Shown: positions 1 to 5,617, counted from the first letter of the stretch. The stretch: 5,617 bases of DNA from Pseudomonadota bacterium (GCA_023434425.1 JAEYSS010000273.1:1-5617), one strand, 5' to 3'. The notes: generated by a model not told the origin, from the sequence alone. Made by a program: numbers and translations.

Positions 1-567
1 GCCGGCGCCGCGGTGAAATGGCTGCGCGACGGATTGAAGATCGTCGACGGCGCCGCCGAGACCGCGACCTTGGCGGCACAGGTGCCGGAAAATCACGGCG
101 TCTATCTGGTGCCGGCGTTTGTCGGCCTGGGCGCGCCCTACTGGGATCCCGATGCGCGCGCCGCCATTCTCGGCCTCACGCTGGATGCCGGCCGTGCCCA
201 TATCGCGCGCGCCACGCTGGAATCGGTCGGCTACCAGACGCGCGATCTCACCACGGCGATGAAGGCCGATGGCGCGCCGGCCCCGGCGGCGATCCGCGTC
301 GATGGCGGCATGGTGGCGAACGACTGGCTCTGCCAGTTCCTCGCCGACATGCTCGATGTCGCGGTCGAACGTCCGCGCGTGATCGAGACGACAGCGCTGG
401 GTGCGGCCTATCTGGCCGGGCTCGCCACCGGCGTCTATGCCGGGCTGGATGCCGTCGCCTATGGCTGGCAGTGCGAACGCCGTTTCGAGCCGCGCATGAA
501 TGCCTCGACCCGCGCCCAGCTTTATGCCGGCTGGCAGAAGGCGGTCAGCCGCGTGCTGACGAAGTAG
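1..567 (+). CDS. glpK: Glycerol kinase, C-terminal part (5' end outside window)
   Basis: This is the last 188 residues of a glycerol kinase; frame 1 is open from the left edge to a TAG at 565-567. The enzyme phosphorylates glycerol with ATP to glycerol-3-phosphate in the cytoplasm. Visible in the fragment: a VPAFVGLGAPYWDP block (residues 37-50 of the fragment), a full match to the second FGGY-kinase signature (54-74, ending HIARATLE), YQTRD (78-82), the nucleotide-binding DGGMVAND motif (101-108), and TALGAAYLAGLA (131-142). These agree with E. coli GlpK, and the end aligns with the usual C-terminus (YAGWQKAV), so the 3' end is intact. About 310 N-terminal residues, including the glycerol site, lie to the left. 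The gene is followed by paired palindromes and a weak terminator-like hairpin, which suggests its transcript ends there. GlpK is much more likely than another FGGY sugar kinase because the motif series is GlpK-specific. Confidence 0.96.
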   Translation, partial: AGAAVKWLRDGLKIVDGAAETATLAAQVPENHGVYLVPAFVGLGAPYWDPDARAAILGLTLDAGRAHIARATLESVGYQTRDLTTAMKADGAPAPAAIRVDGGMVANDWLCQFLADMLDVAVERPRVIETTALGAAYLAGLATGVYAGLDAVAYGWQCERRFEPRMNASTRAQLYAGWQKAVSRVLTK

Positions 568-570
568 CGC

Positions 571-654
571 CTCTCGACGTCATGTCGGGCCTGACCCGAC
601 CATCTCGCGCAGAACTGCGAAAGATCCTCGGGTCAGGCCCGAGGATGACGAGAG
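571..654. repeat. Imperfect inverted repeat with self-palindromic arms
   Basis: The left arm (571-604) and right arm (623-654) are reverse complements apart from a three-base insertion and a few mismatches. Each arm is itself a small palindrome: TCGGG-CCTGA-CCCGA on the left and CTCGGG-TCAGG-CCCGAG on the right. The 18-base spacer holds a four-bp hairpin (CGCA-GAAC-TGCG, 608-619). The element starts four bases after the glpK stop. Arms built on GGG-CYTGA-CCC are a familiar type of dispersed intergenic palindrome in alphaproteobacteria; membership of a particular named family is inferred. In RNA it would fold into a long stem and may mark or stabilise the 3' end of the glpK transcript. Confidence 0.85.
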
Positions 655-676
655 AGAGGAGGGCAGTGCTCCTTTT
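655..676 (+). terminator. Weak terminator-like hairpin after glpK
   Basis: AGGAG (657-661) pairs with CTCCT (669-673) around a seven-base loop, and the stem can extend by an A-T and G-T pairs into TTTT (673-676). The stem is short and the T run is partly used in pairing, so this is a poor intrinsic terminator by itself. Its place just after the glpK stop and the 571-654 palindrome makes a role in ending the glpK transcript possible. Confidence 0.3.
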
Positions 677-708
677 GACGTTAGGGCGCGGCCTTCCTTT
701 ATTTCTGT

Positions 709-816
709 GTCATGGCCGGGCTTGACCCGGCCATCCACGTCCACCCGCCTTCACGAAATCGACAGATCATGCTCCGGTCCAGCCGCGTGGATGGCCGGGT
801 CAAGCCCGGCCATGAC
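709..816. repeat. Perfect 31-bp inverted repeat with self-palindromic arms (REP-like)
   Basis: Positions 709-739 and 786-816 are exact reverse complements over 31 bases, separated by a 46-base spacer (740-785) in which nothing is recognised. Each arm contains its own perfect palindrome, ATGGCCGGG-CTTGA-CCCGGCCAT (nine-bp stem, five-base loop). The design matches the element at 571-654, including the GGG-CYTGA-CCC core, but the flanks differ, so these are two members of one type and not a duplication. Such paired palindromes are common between genes in alphaproteobacteria and resemble REP/BIME elements moved by RAYT-type transposases; no such transposase gene is in the window. Confidence 0.9.
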
Positions 817-849
817 GGTGGGGGCATGGGGGATTCGGATATTAATCTT

Positions 850-865
850 ATTGTACTACAATTGT
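850..865. promoter_or_regulatory. Overlapping operator-like palindromes
   Basis: ATTGTA-C-TACAAT (850-862) is a perfect palindrome with six-base arms and one central base. ACAATTGT (858-865) is a second perfect palindrome overlapping it. Both lie just upstream of the extended -10 element, at about -41 to -26 from the expected start of transcription, where a bound repressor would block RNA polymerase. The regulator is unknown; the helix-turn-helix product of the next gene is one candidate. Short palindromes arise by chance more often in A+T-rich DNA, so the operator role is inferred. Confidence 0.4.
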
Positions 866-875
866 TCTAATTTTC

Positions 876-884
876 TGCTATACT
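876..884 (+). promoter_or_regulatory. Extended -10 promoter for the helix-turn-helix gene
   Basis: TGCTATACT (876-884) fits the extended -10 form TGnTATAnT, with five of six bases of the TATAAT hexamer. No good -35 lies at 17 bases; TTGTAC (851-856) and TTGTTC (862-867) are at 22 and 11 bases, but extended -10 promoters can work without one. It sits in a markedly A+T-rich patch in otherwise G+C-rich DNA. Transcription would begin near 891, giving a leader of about 30 bases before the ATG at 921. Confidence 0.55.
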
Positions 885-920
885 TCCGTGGCCCGCCACA
901 GCCACAGGGAGCGCCAGATC

Positions 921-1403
921 ATGACGAACTCAACCAATCCTCTGACCGAACACGACAATCCTGTAGCATCCGCGCCGGATCGGCCCGGCCGGACTGGCTC
1001 ACGCCAGCACTGGAAAACCATCGACTGGGGCAAAGCTGCCGAACTGATCGCCCAGGGCGGCACGGTCGAGGCCGTCGCGGCGGTGCTGGGCTGCGCGCCG
1101 GACCGCATTCTGCGCAACCTGCGCCGCTCGGCCAGGTTCCGGCACCGGATCGACCGCGCCGTCGAGCGCCTGCAGTTGGCGGCCCGGCTGCGCTTCGCCG
1201 CGCTCGGCGATGCTGCGACCCGCGAGATGCGCCGTCGCACGCTTCAGGGACAGGATCCCCGCCTGCTGAAGTGGCTGGGCGAAAAAATCACGCAAAACCA
1301 TGAGCAGGCCACGCTGGGCGAGCAGTTGGCCGAGGCCGCGCGCCCGCCCGGGCGCCGCAAACCGGCGCAAATGCTGGCCGAAACGGGCCGAAACGGGACG
1401 TAA
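921..1403 (+). CDS. Small basic protein with probable helix-turn-helix, function unknown
   Basis: I do not recognise the family of this 160-residue protein. The ATG at 921 is preferred because AGGGAG (906-911) precedes it by nine bases; an in-frame GTG at 888 has no such site and lies before the expected transcription start. Residues 1-30 are polar and probably disordered. Residues 36-70 (WGKAAELIAQGG, then TVEAVAAVLG, then CAPDRILRNLRRS) read as a helix-turn-helix like those of small terminase subunits, resolvases and transposase N-termini. Residues 72-123 are rich in Arg and Leu and likely form long amphipathic helices; no signal peptide or membrane segment is seen. The tail after 140 is Pro/Arg-rich, and its last codons plus the TAA come from the decamer repeat array. 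It has its own palindromic promoter and stands between two unrelated operons. It may be an autoregulator or a phage-derived remnant; DNA binding is inferred from sequence pattern only. Confidence 0.7.
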   Translation: MTNSTNPLTEHDNPVASAPDRPGRTGSRQHWKTIDWGKAAELIAQGGTVEAVAAVLGCAPDRILRNLRRSARFRHRIDRAVERLQLAARLRFAALGDAATREMRRRTLQGQDPRLLKWLGEKITQNHEQATLGEQLAEAARPPGRRKPAQMLAETGRNGT

Positions 1404-1492
1404 CGGGCCGGAACGGGATGAAACGGGATGCAACGGGCCTCGAACGGGACGAAATAGGTCGTTCAACAGGTCGAAACGGGACGAAACTGGCT
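1380..1492. repeat. Decamer tandem array, consensus GAAACGGGMY
   Basis: About eleven units of 10-12 bases run head to tail. Eight carry an exact AACGGG core, starting at 1382, 1392, 1402, 1412, 1422, 1432, 1443 and 1475; three degenerate units (GAAATAGGTC at 1451, GTTCAACAGGTC at 1461, GAAACTGGCT at 1483) fill in or follow. Core spacing is 10, 10, 10, 10, 10, 11 and 32 bases, close to multiples of the DNA helical turn, so the cores lie on one face. The first two and a half units encode the last residues and stop of the preceding gene. It may be a cooperative protein-binding array, or simply slippage-expanded sequence; nothing here proves binding. Confidence 0.85.
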
Positions 1493-1494
1493 CG

Positions 1495-1550
1495 GGGCAG
1501 GCATTGGATGCACTGCGACAAAAGGCGTGTTCCGCCGCCCGGGCCTGCCC
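1495..1550. terminator. G+C-rich hairpin downstream of the decamer array
   Basis: GGGCAGGC (1495-1502) is the exact reverse complement of GCCTGCCC (1543-1550). Inside the 40-base loop, GGCG (1524-1527) can pair with CGCC (1533-1536). No T run follows, so it does not look like a standard intrinsic terminator. It could still mark or protect the 3' end of the helix-turn-helix gene's transcript. With a loop this long, chance pairing is possible. Confidence 0.3.
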
Positions 1551-1616
1551 GTTGCGCCGCTAATACCCGTATGCTAACTAAACGCGGCTTTCGCGCCGGG
1601 GGGGCCGTAAAAAAGC

Positions 1617-1622
1617 TATAGT
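1617..1622 (+). promoter_or_regulatory. Candidate -10 element for the atp operon
   Basis: TATAGT (1617-1622) matches five of six bases of TATAAT and follows an A run (1609-1614). It would start transcription near 1629, upstream of the CTTAAG pair and the nested hairpin, so both would be in the atpH leader. No recognisable -35 hexamer is found at the right distance, so the call is weak. Weaker alternatives are TATGCT (1570-1575) and TAATAC (1561-1566). Confidence 0.35.
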
Positions 1623-1636
1623 CTCCCCGAAAATTC

Positions 1637-1659
1637 CTTAAGTCGGTCAATGTCTTAAG
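1637..1659. repeat. Doubled CTTAAG palindrome
   Basis: The perfect hexamer palindrome CTTAAG occurs at 1637-1642 and again at 1654-1659, start to start 17 bases apart. As DNA this could be a two-site operator; as RNA the two copies can pair into a six-bp stem with an 11-base loop. Such A+T-rich palindromes are uncommon in G+C-rich DNA, and the pair lies directly against the start of the leader hairpin. Confidence 0.45.
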
Positions 1660-1660
1660 A

Positions 1661-1715
1661 GGAGCGCCGGAGGGCTGGCCGCAACTGCATGCGGCGAGTC
1701 CGGTCCCGACGCTCC
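1661..1715 (+). ncRNA. Candidate structured leader RNA of the atp operon
   Basis: Three mutually compatible helices nest in 55 bases: P1 GGAGCG (1661-1666) with CGCTCC (1710-1715); P2 CCGGA (1667-1671) with TCCGG (1699-1703), stacked directly on P1 on the 5' side with a six-base bulge (1704-1709) on the other; and P3 GCCGCA (1678-1683) with TGCGGC (1690-1695), closed by the loop ACTGCA. All 17 pairs are Watson-Crick. It ends 25 bases before the atpH start and leaves the ribosome binding site free, and no T run follows, so it is not an intrinsic terminator. A competing pairing exists between CCGGAG (1667-1672) and CTCCGG (1712-1717), which would exclude P1 and could act as a switch. I do not recognise it as a known riboswitch or leader class. 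It could be a cis-regulatory element, a protein site or an mRNA stabiliser. Confidence 0.5.
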
Positions 1716-1727
1716 GGTCCATGAAGA

Positions 1728-1735
1728 AGAAGGGG
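1728..1735 (+). promoter_or_regulatory. Ribosome binding site deciding the atpH GTG start
   Basis: AGAAGGGG lies five bases before the GTG at 1741. The nearest upstream ATG (1721) is in another frame, so this site fixes the GTG as the atpH start. Confidence 0.7.
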
Positions 1736-1740
1736 CTTTC

Positions 1741-2301
1741 GTGGCTCAGGAAACCTCGCTCGTTACCGGCATTGCCGGCCGCTACGCGACCGCGCTGTTC
1801 GATCTGGCGCGTGACGGCGGCCAGCTCGATGCCGTCGCCAAGGATCTCGATCAGCTCTCGGCCATGCTGGCCGGGTCGGCCGATCTCGTTCGCCTGGTCC
1901 GCTCGCCGGTGTTTTCCCGCGACGAGCAGGCCCGCGCCATCGCCGCCGTCGCCGAAAAGGCCGGCATGAGCGATCTGGTCCGCCGCTTCCTCGGTGTCGT
2001 GGCTGCCAACCGCCGCCTCTTCGTGCTGGCCGATGTGATCGCCGGCTTCAAAAAGCTGCTCAGCCATCATCGCGGCGAAGCGCTGGCCGAAGTCGTCTCG
2101 GCGGTGCCGCTGAACGACGCGCAGCTCGCCCAGATCAAGTCTTCGTTGTCGTCGGCCACCGCCGGCAATGTCGTGATCAACGCCAAGGTCGATCCCTCGC
2201 TGATCGGCGGCCTGATCGTCAAATTCGGATCGCGCATGATCGATGCGTCGGTCCTCACCAAGCTCAATAATCTGAAGACCGCCATGAAAGGTGTTGCGTG
2301 A
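1741..2301 (+). CDS. atpH: F1-ATP synthase subunit delta (OSCP-type)
   Basis: This 186-residue protein is the delta subunit of F1, which sits on top of the alpha/beta hexamer and ties it to the peripheral stalk at the inner face of the cytoplasmic membrane. The N-terminal helical domain begins with the usual GIAGRYATALFDLA (residues 10-23). A full match to the delta/OSCP signature lies at 144-163 (VVINAKVDPSLIGG, then LIVKFG), and the family ending D-x-S-x(3)-KL-x(2)-L follows at 168-178. Length is normal. The start is GTG; homologous N-termini begin close by. It is the first gene of the F1 operon, as usual in alphaproteobacteria, and its leader carries the hairpin at 1661-1715. Its TGA overlaps the atpA start by one base. 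Confidence 0.96.
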   Translation: MAQETSLVTGIAGRYATALFDLARDGGQLDAVAKDLDQLSAMLAGSADLVRLVRSPVFSRDEQARAIAAVAEKAGMSDLVRRFLGVVAANRRLFVLADVIAGFKKLLSHHRGEALAEVVSAVPLNDAQLAQIKSSLSSATAGNVVINAKVDPSLIGGLIVKFGSRMIDASVLTKLNNLKTAMKGVA

Positions 2302-3827
2302 TGGATATCCGCGCCGCAGAGATTTCTGAAATCCTGAAGAGCCAGATCAAGAATTTCGGCGCCGAAGCCGAGGTTTCGGAAGTCGGTCAGGTTCTGTCCA
2401 TCGGTGACGGCATCGCCCGCGTCCATGGCCTCGACAAGGTCCAGGCCGGCGAGATGGTCGAATTCCCCGGCGGCGTGAAGGGCATGGCCCTGAACCTGGA
2501 AACCGACAATGTCGGCGTCGTGATCTTCGGCGAAGACCGCGGCATCAAGGAAGGCGACACCGTCAAGCGCACCGGCGCCATCGTGGACGTGCCGGTCGGC
2601 AAGGGCCTGCTGGGCCGCGTCGTCGACGCGCTCGGCAATCCCATCGACGGCAAGGGCCCGCTGACCGACGTCAAGCGCGCCCGCGTGGAAGTGAAGGCGC
2701 CGGGCATCATCCCGCGCAAGTCGGTGCATGAGCCGATGCAGACCGGCCTGAAGGCGCTCGACGCCCTGGTGCCCGTCGGCCGCGGCCAGCGCGAACTGAT
2801 CATCGGCGATCGCCAGACCGGCAAGACCGCCGTGGCGATCGACGCCATCCTGAACCAGAAGGCCACCAACAGCGGCGACGAGAAGAAGAAGCTCTTCTGC
2901 ATCTACGTCGCGGTCGGCCAGAAGCGTTCGACGGTTGCCCAGGTCGTGAAGACCCTGGAAGAAGCCGGCGCCATGGAATACTCGATCGTGGTGGCCGCCA
3001 CCGCGTCCGAGCCGGCGCCGCTGCAGTTCCTCGCGCCCTATACCGGCTGCGCCATGGGCGAGTTCTTCCGCGACAACGGCATGCATGCCGTGATCGTGTA
3101 TGACGATCTGTCCAAGCAGGCCGTCGCCTACCGCCAGATGTCGCTGCTGCTGCGCCGTCCGCCGGGCCGCGAAGCCTATCCGGGCGACGTCTTCTACATC
3201 CACTCGCGCCTGCTTGAGCGCGCCGCCAAGATGAACGACAAGATGGGCGCCGGTTCGCTGACCGCCCTGCCGGTCATCGAGACCCAGGCGGGCGACGTGT
3301 CGGCCTACATCCCGACCAACGTCATCTCGATCACCGACGGCCAGATCTTCCTGGAAACCGAACTCTTCTATAAGGGCATCCGTCCGGCCATCAACGTCGG
3401 CCTGGCGGTGTCGCGCGTCGGTTCGGCCGCCCAGATCAAGGCGATGAAGCAGGTGGCCGGCTCGATCAAGCTGGAACTCGCGCAGTATCGCGAAATGGCC
3501 GCCTTCGCCCAGTTCGGTTCGGATCTCGATCCGGCGACCCAGCGCCTGCTGAACCGCGGCGCGCGCCTGACCGAGCTGCTGAAGCAGCCGCAGTACCAGC
3601 CGCTGCCGGTCGAAGAGCAGGTCGTCTCGATCTATTCCGGTGTGAAGGGCTATCTCGACAAGCTGCCGGTCGCCCAGGTCGGCCGCTTCGAGCAGACCCT
3701 GCTCAGCACCATCAAGTCGAAGCATGCGGATATCCTGTCGGGCATCCGTGAGCAGCAGGCTCTGACGCCGGATCTGGAAGCCAAGCTGAAGGCCGTGCTC
3801 GAAGAGCTCGCCAAGACTTTCGCCTGA
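2301..3827 (+). CDS. atpA: F1-ATP synthase subunit alpha
   Basis: This 508-residue protein is the alpha subunit, which forms the F1 hexamer with beta and holds the non-catalytic nucleotide sites. The ATG at 2301 gives the typical start MDIRAAEISEILK; a GTG one codon earlier (2298) is in frame but lies inside the atpH end. The N-terminal barrel covers about residues 1-95, the nucleotide domain about 96-380 with Walker A GDRQTGKT at 169-176, and the arginine finger is R372 in VSRVG. The C-terminal helical domain runs to ELAKTFA. One oddity: the alpha/beta signature reads PAINVGLAVS (362-371), with alanine at 369 where the pattern has serine. Start and stop of atpH and atpA share one base (TGATG), so translation is probably coupled. 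The rest is a standard, intact AtpA. Confidence 0.98.
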   Translation: MDIRAAEISEILKSQIKNFGAEAEVSEVGQVLSIGDGIARVHGLDKVQAGEMVEFPGGVKGMALNLETDNVGVVIFGEDRGIKEGDTVKRTGAIVDVPVGKGLLGRVVDALGNPIDGKGPLTDVKRARVEVKAPGIIPRKSVHEPMQTGLKALDALVPVGRGQRELIIGDRQTGKTAVAIDAILNQKATNSGDEKKKLFCIYVAVGQKRSTVAQVVKTLEEAGAMEYSIVVAATASEPAPLQFLAPYTGCAMGEFFRDNGMHAVIVYDDLSKQAVAYRQMSLLLRRPPGREAYPGDVFYIHSRLLERAAKMNDKMGAGSLTALPVIETQAGDVSAYIPTNVISITDGQIFLETELFYKGIRPAINVGLAVSRVGSAAQIKAMKQVAGSIKLELAQYREMAAFAQFGSDLDPATQRLLNRGARLTELLKQPQYQPLPVEEQVVSIYSGVKGYLDKLPVAQVGRFEQTLLSTIKSKHADILSGIREQQALTPDLEAKLKAVLEELAKTFA

Positions 3828-3852
3828 ACGCCTGAACCAAGGGTAGCGCATA

Positions 3853-4740
3853 ATGCCTAGCCTCAAGTCACTGCGCGTTCGGATCAACTCGGTCAAATCG
3901 ACCCAGAAGATCACGAAAGCGATGAAGATGGTGGCAGCCAGCAAGCTGCGCCGCGCCCAGGAGGCCGCCGAAGCCGCGCGTCCTTACGCCGAGCGTATGG
4001 CCAGCATCATGGCGTCGCTGTCGGCGGCCCAGACGGGCTCCGATACCGCACCCCGGCTGATGATCGGCACCGGCAAGGATCAGGTTCATCTCCTGATCGT
4101 TGCCACCGCCGAACGCGGCCTGTGCGGTGCCTTCAACTCGTCCATCGTCAAGTTGGCGCGTCGCAAGATCGACGAGCTGACCGCCCAGGGCAAGACGGTG
4201 AAGATCCTCTGCGTCGGCAAGAAGGGCCGCGACCAGCTGCGTCGCGACCATGCGTCGAAGATCGCCGATACCGTCGATCTGTCGAAGTCGAAGAAGATCG
4301 GCTTCGCCGAGGCCCAGGAAATCGCCGACCGCGTGCTGGCGATGTTCGAGGCCGGCGAATTCGATGTCGCGCACATCTTCTACAACAACTTCAAGTCGGT
4401 GATCAGCCAGATCCCGACCGCGCAGCAGCTGATCCCGGCCATGGTCGCCGGCGATGTCGCCAATGCCGGTCCGGACCTGAAGGGCGCGATCTACGAATTC
4501 GAGCCGGACGAGGAAACCATTCTCGACCAGCTGCTGCCGCGGAACCTGTCGATGCAGGTCTACCGCGCGCTGCTGGAGAATGCGGCCTCCGAACAGGGCG
4601 CCCGCATGTCCGCGATGGACAATGCGACGCGCAATGCCGGCGAGATGATCAAGAAGCTCACGACCGTCTACAACCGGTCGCGTCAGGCCCAGATCACCAA
4701 AGAACTTATCGAAATCATCTCCGGCGCCGAGGCGGTCTAA
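3853..4740 (+). CDS. atpG: F1-ATP synthase subunit gamma
   Basis: This 295-residue protein is the gamma subunit, the central rotor shaft whose turning drives the conformational changes in beta. The N-terminal helix has the conserved SLKSLRVRINSVKSTQKITK and KMVAASKLRRAQ segments (residues 3-36). The middle Rossmann-like domain has TAERGLCGAFN (85-95). The C-terminal helix carries a full gamma signature, ITKELIEIISGAEA (281-294). N- and C-terminal helices form the coiled coil inside the hexamer. AAGGG (3839-3843) lies nine bases before the ATG. It follows atpA after 25 bases and precedes atpD by 45, as expected in the F1 operon. Length is usual and nothing is broken. Confidence 0.97.
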   Translation: MPSLKSLRVRINSVKSTQKITKAMKMVAASKLRRAQEAAEAARPYAERMASIMASLSAAQTGSDTAPRLMIGTGKDQVHLLIVATAERGLCGAFNSSIVKLARRKIDELTAQGKTVKILCVGKKGRDQLRRDHASKIADTVDLSKSKKIGFAEAQEIADRVLAMFEAGEFDVAHIFYNNFKSVISQIPTAQQLIPAMVAGDVANAGPDLKGAIYEFEPDEETILDQLLPRNLSMQVYRALLENAASEQGARMSAMDNATRNAGEMIKKLTTVYNRSRQAQITKELIEIISGAEAV

Positions 4741-4785
4741 GACCGCGCGCTGGACGAGACGGAAAAGAGAGAGCGGAGCAGCATC

Positions 4786-5617
<832 letters not shown>

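Larger units (their letters stand above)
568..920. other. Intergenic region glpK to helix-turn-helix gene
   Basis: No convincing gene is seen in these 353 bases. In order they hold a large inverted repeat (571-654), a weak terminator-like hairpin (655-676), a perfect 31-bp inverted repeat (709-739 and 786-816), and an A+T-rich stretch (about 838-886) with palindromes and an extended -10 promoter. Open frames crossing this region are extensions of frames within glpK or the downstream gene and run through the palindromes. Confidence 0.85.
1404..1740. other. Intergenic region upstream of the atp operon
   Basis: No convincing gene is seen in these 337 bases. They hold most of the decamer array (to 1492), a G+C-rich hairpin (1495-1550), a candidate -10 element (1617-1622), two CTTAAG hexamers (1637-1642, 1654-1659), a nested hairpin in the atpH leader (1661-1715), and the atpH ribosome binding site (1728-1735). 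Confidence 0.85.

Noticed and set aside
18..725. A 235-codon + strand frame overlapping glpK
   Set aside because: It is an out-of-frame shadow of glpK with very Arg-rich product and runs through the palindromes after the glpK stop.
888..920. In-frame GTG as an earlier start of the helix-turn-helix gene
   Set aside because: It lies only a few bases after the -10 element, before or at the expected transcript start, with no ribosome binding site; the ATG at 921 has one.
707..1303. A 198-codon + strand frame over the repeat, promoter and helix-turn-helix gene
   Set aside because: It starts in the palindrome, passes through the promoter, and is out of frame with the better supported gene at 921-1403.
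1380..1492. CRISPR array
   Set aside because: Units are only 10-12 bases with no unique spacers between them, so the structure is a simple tandem repeat.
1418..1621. Small + strand frame inside the decamer array and the intergenic region
   Set aside because: The start lies in a repeat unit, no ribosome binding site is convincing, and the frame crosses the hairpin and candidate promoter.
1721..1969. A possible upstream open frame beginning MKKKGLSWLRK and overlapping atpH
   Set aside because: No Shine-Dalgarno precedes this ATG, and the frame is otherwise the +1 shadow of atpH.
1288..2070. A 260-codon minus-strand frame across the decamer array and atpH
   Set aside because: Part of it is the repetitive translation of the decamers (FRPV-type repeats) and the rest is antisense to atpH, so no independent evidence of coding.
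2067..3944. A 625-codon open frame on the minus strand across atpA
   Set aside because: It is an antisense shadow of a highly conserved, codon-biased gene; its product is rich in Arg, His, Asp and Leu with no recognisable domain.

Overview
The window is G+C-rich DNA from an alphaproteobacterium. Three things point there: the F1 genes of ATP synthase stand as their own cluster in the order atpH-atpA-atpG-atpD with no Fo genes before them; the protein sequences look alphaproteobacterial (for example the AtpA start MDIRAAEIS); and the intergenic DNA carries nested palindromes of the ATGGCCGGG-CTTGA-CCCGGCCAT type. A Rhodospirillales-like source is plausible, but genus cannot be read from this DNA.

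Layout. Positions 1-567 are the 3' end of a glycerol kinase gene (glpK). The 353-base gap after it (568-920) holds two large nested inverted repeats, a weak terminator-like hairpin, and then an unusually A+T-rich promoter with small operator-like palindromes. Next comes a small gene (921-1403) for an unrecognised 160-residue basic protein with a probable helix-turn-helix. Its last codons and stop lie inside an array of about eleven 10-bp repeats (core AACGGG, 1380-1492). The 337-base gap 1404-1740 holds the rest of that array, a G+C-rich hairpin, a candidate promoter for the atp operon, a doubled CTTAAG motif, and a nested three-helix hairpin (1661-1715) that should form in the atpH 5' leader. 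From 1741 to the right edge run atpH, atpA, atpG and the first part of atpD, all on the + strand.

How it works together. atpH, atpA, atpG and atpD encode the delta, alpha, gamma and beta subunits of F1, the catalytic head of ATP synthase. Stop and start overlap by one base between atpH and atpA, and the other gaps are 25 and 45 bases, so this is one operon. atpC (epsilon) is expected just beyond the right edge. glpK makes glycerol-3-phosphate and is a separate transcription unit.

The coding content of glpK and atp is ordinary. The parts worth a second look are the helix-turn-helix gene with its own palindromic promoter and its helically phased decamer array, and the structured leader before atpH.
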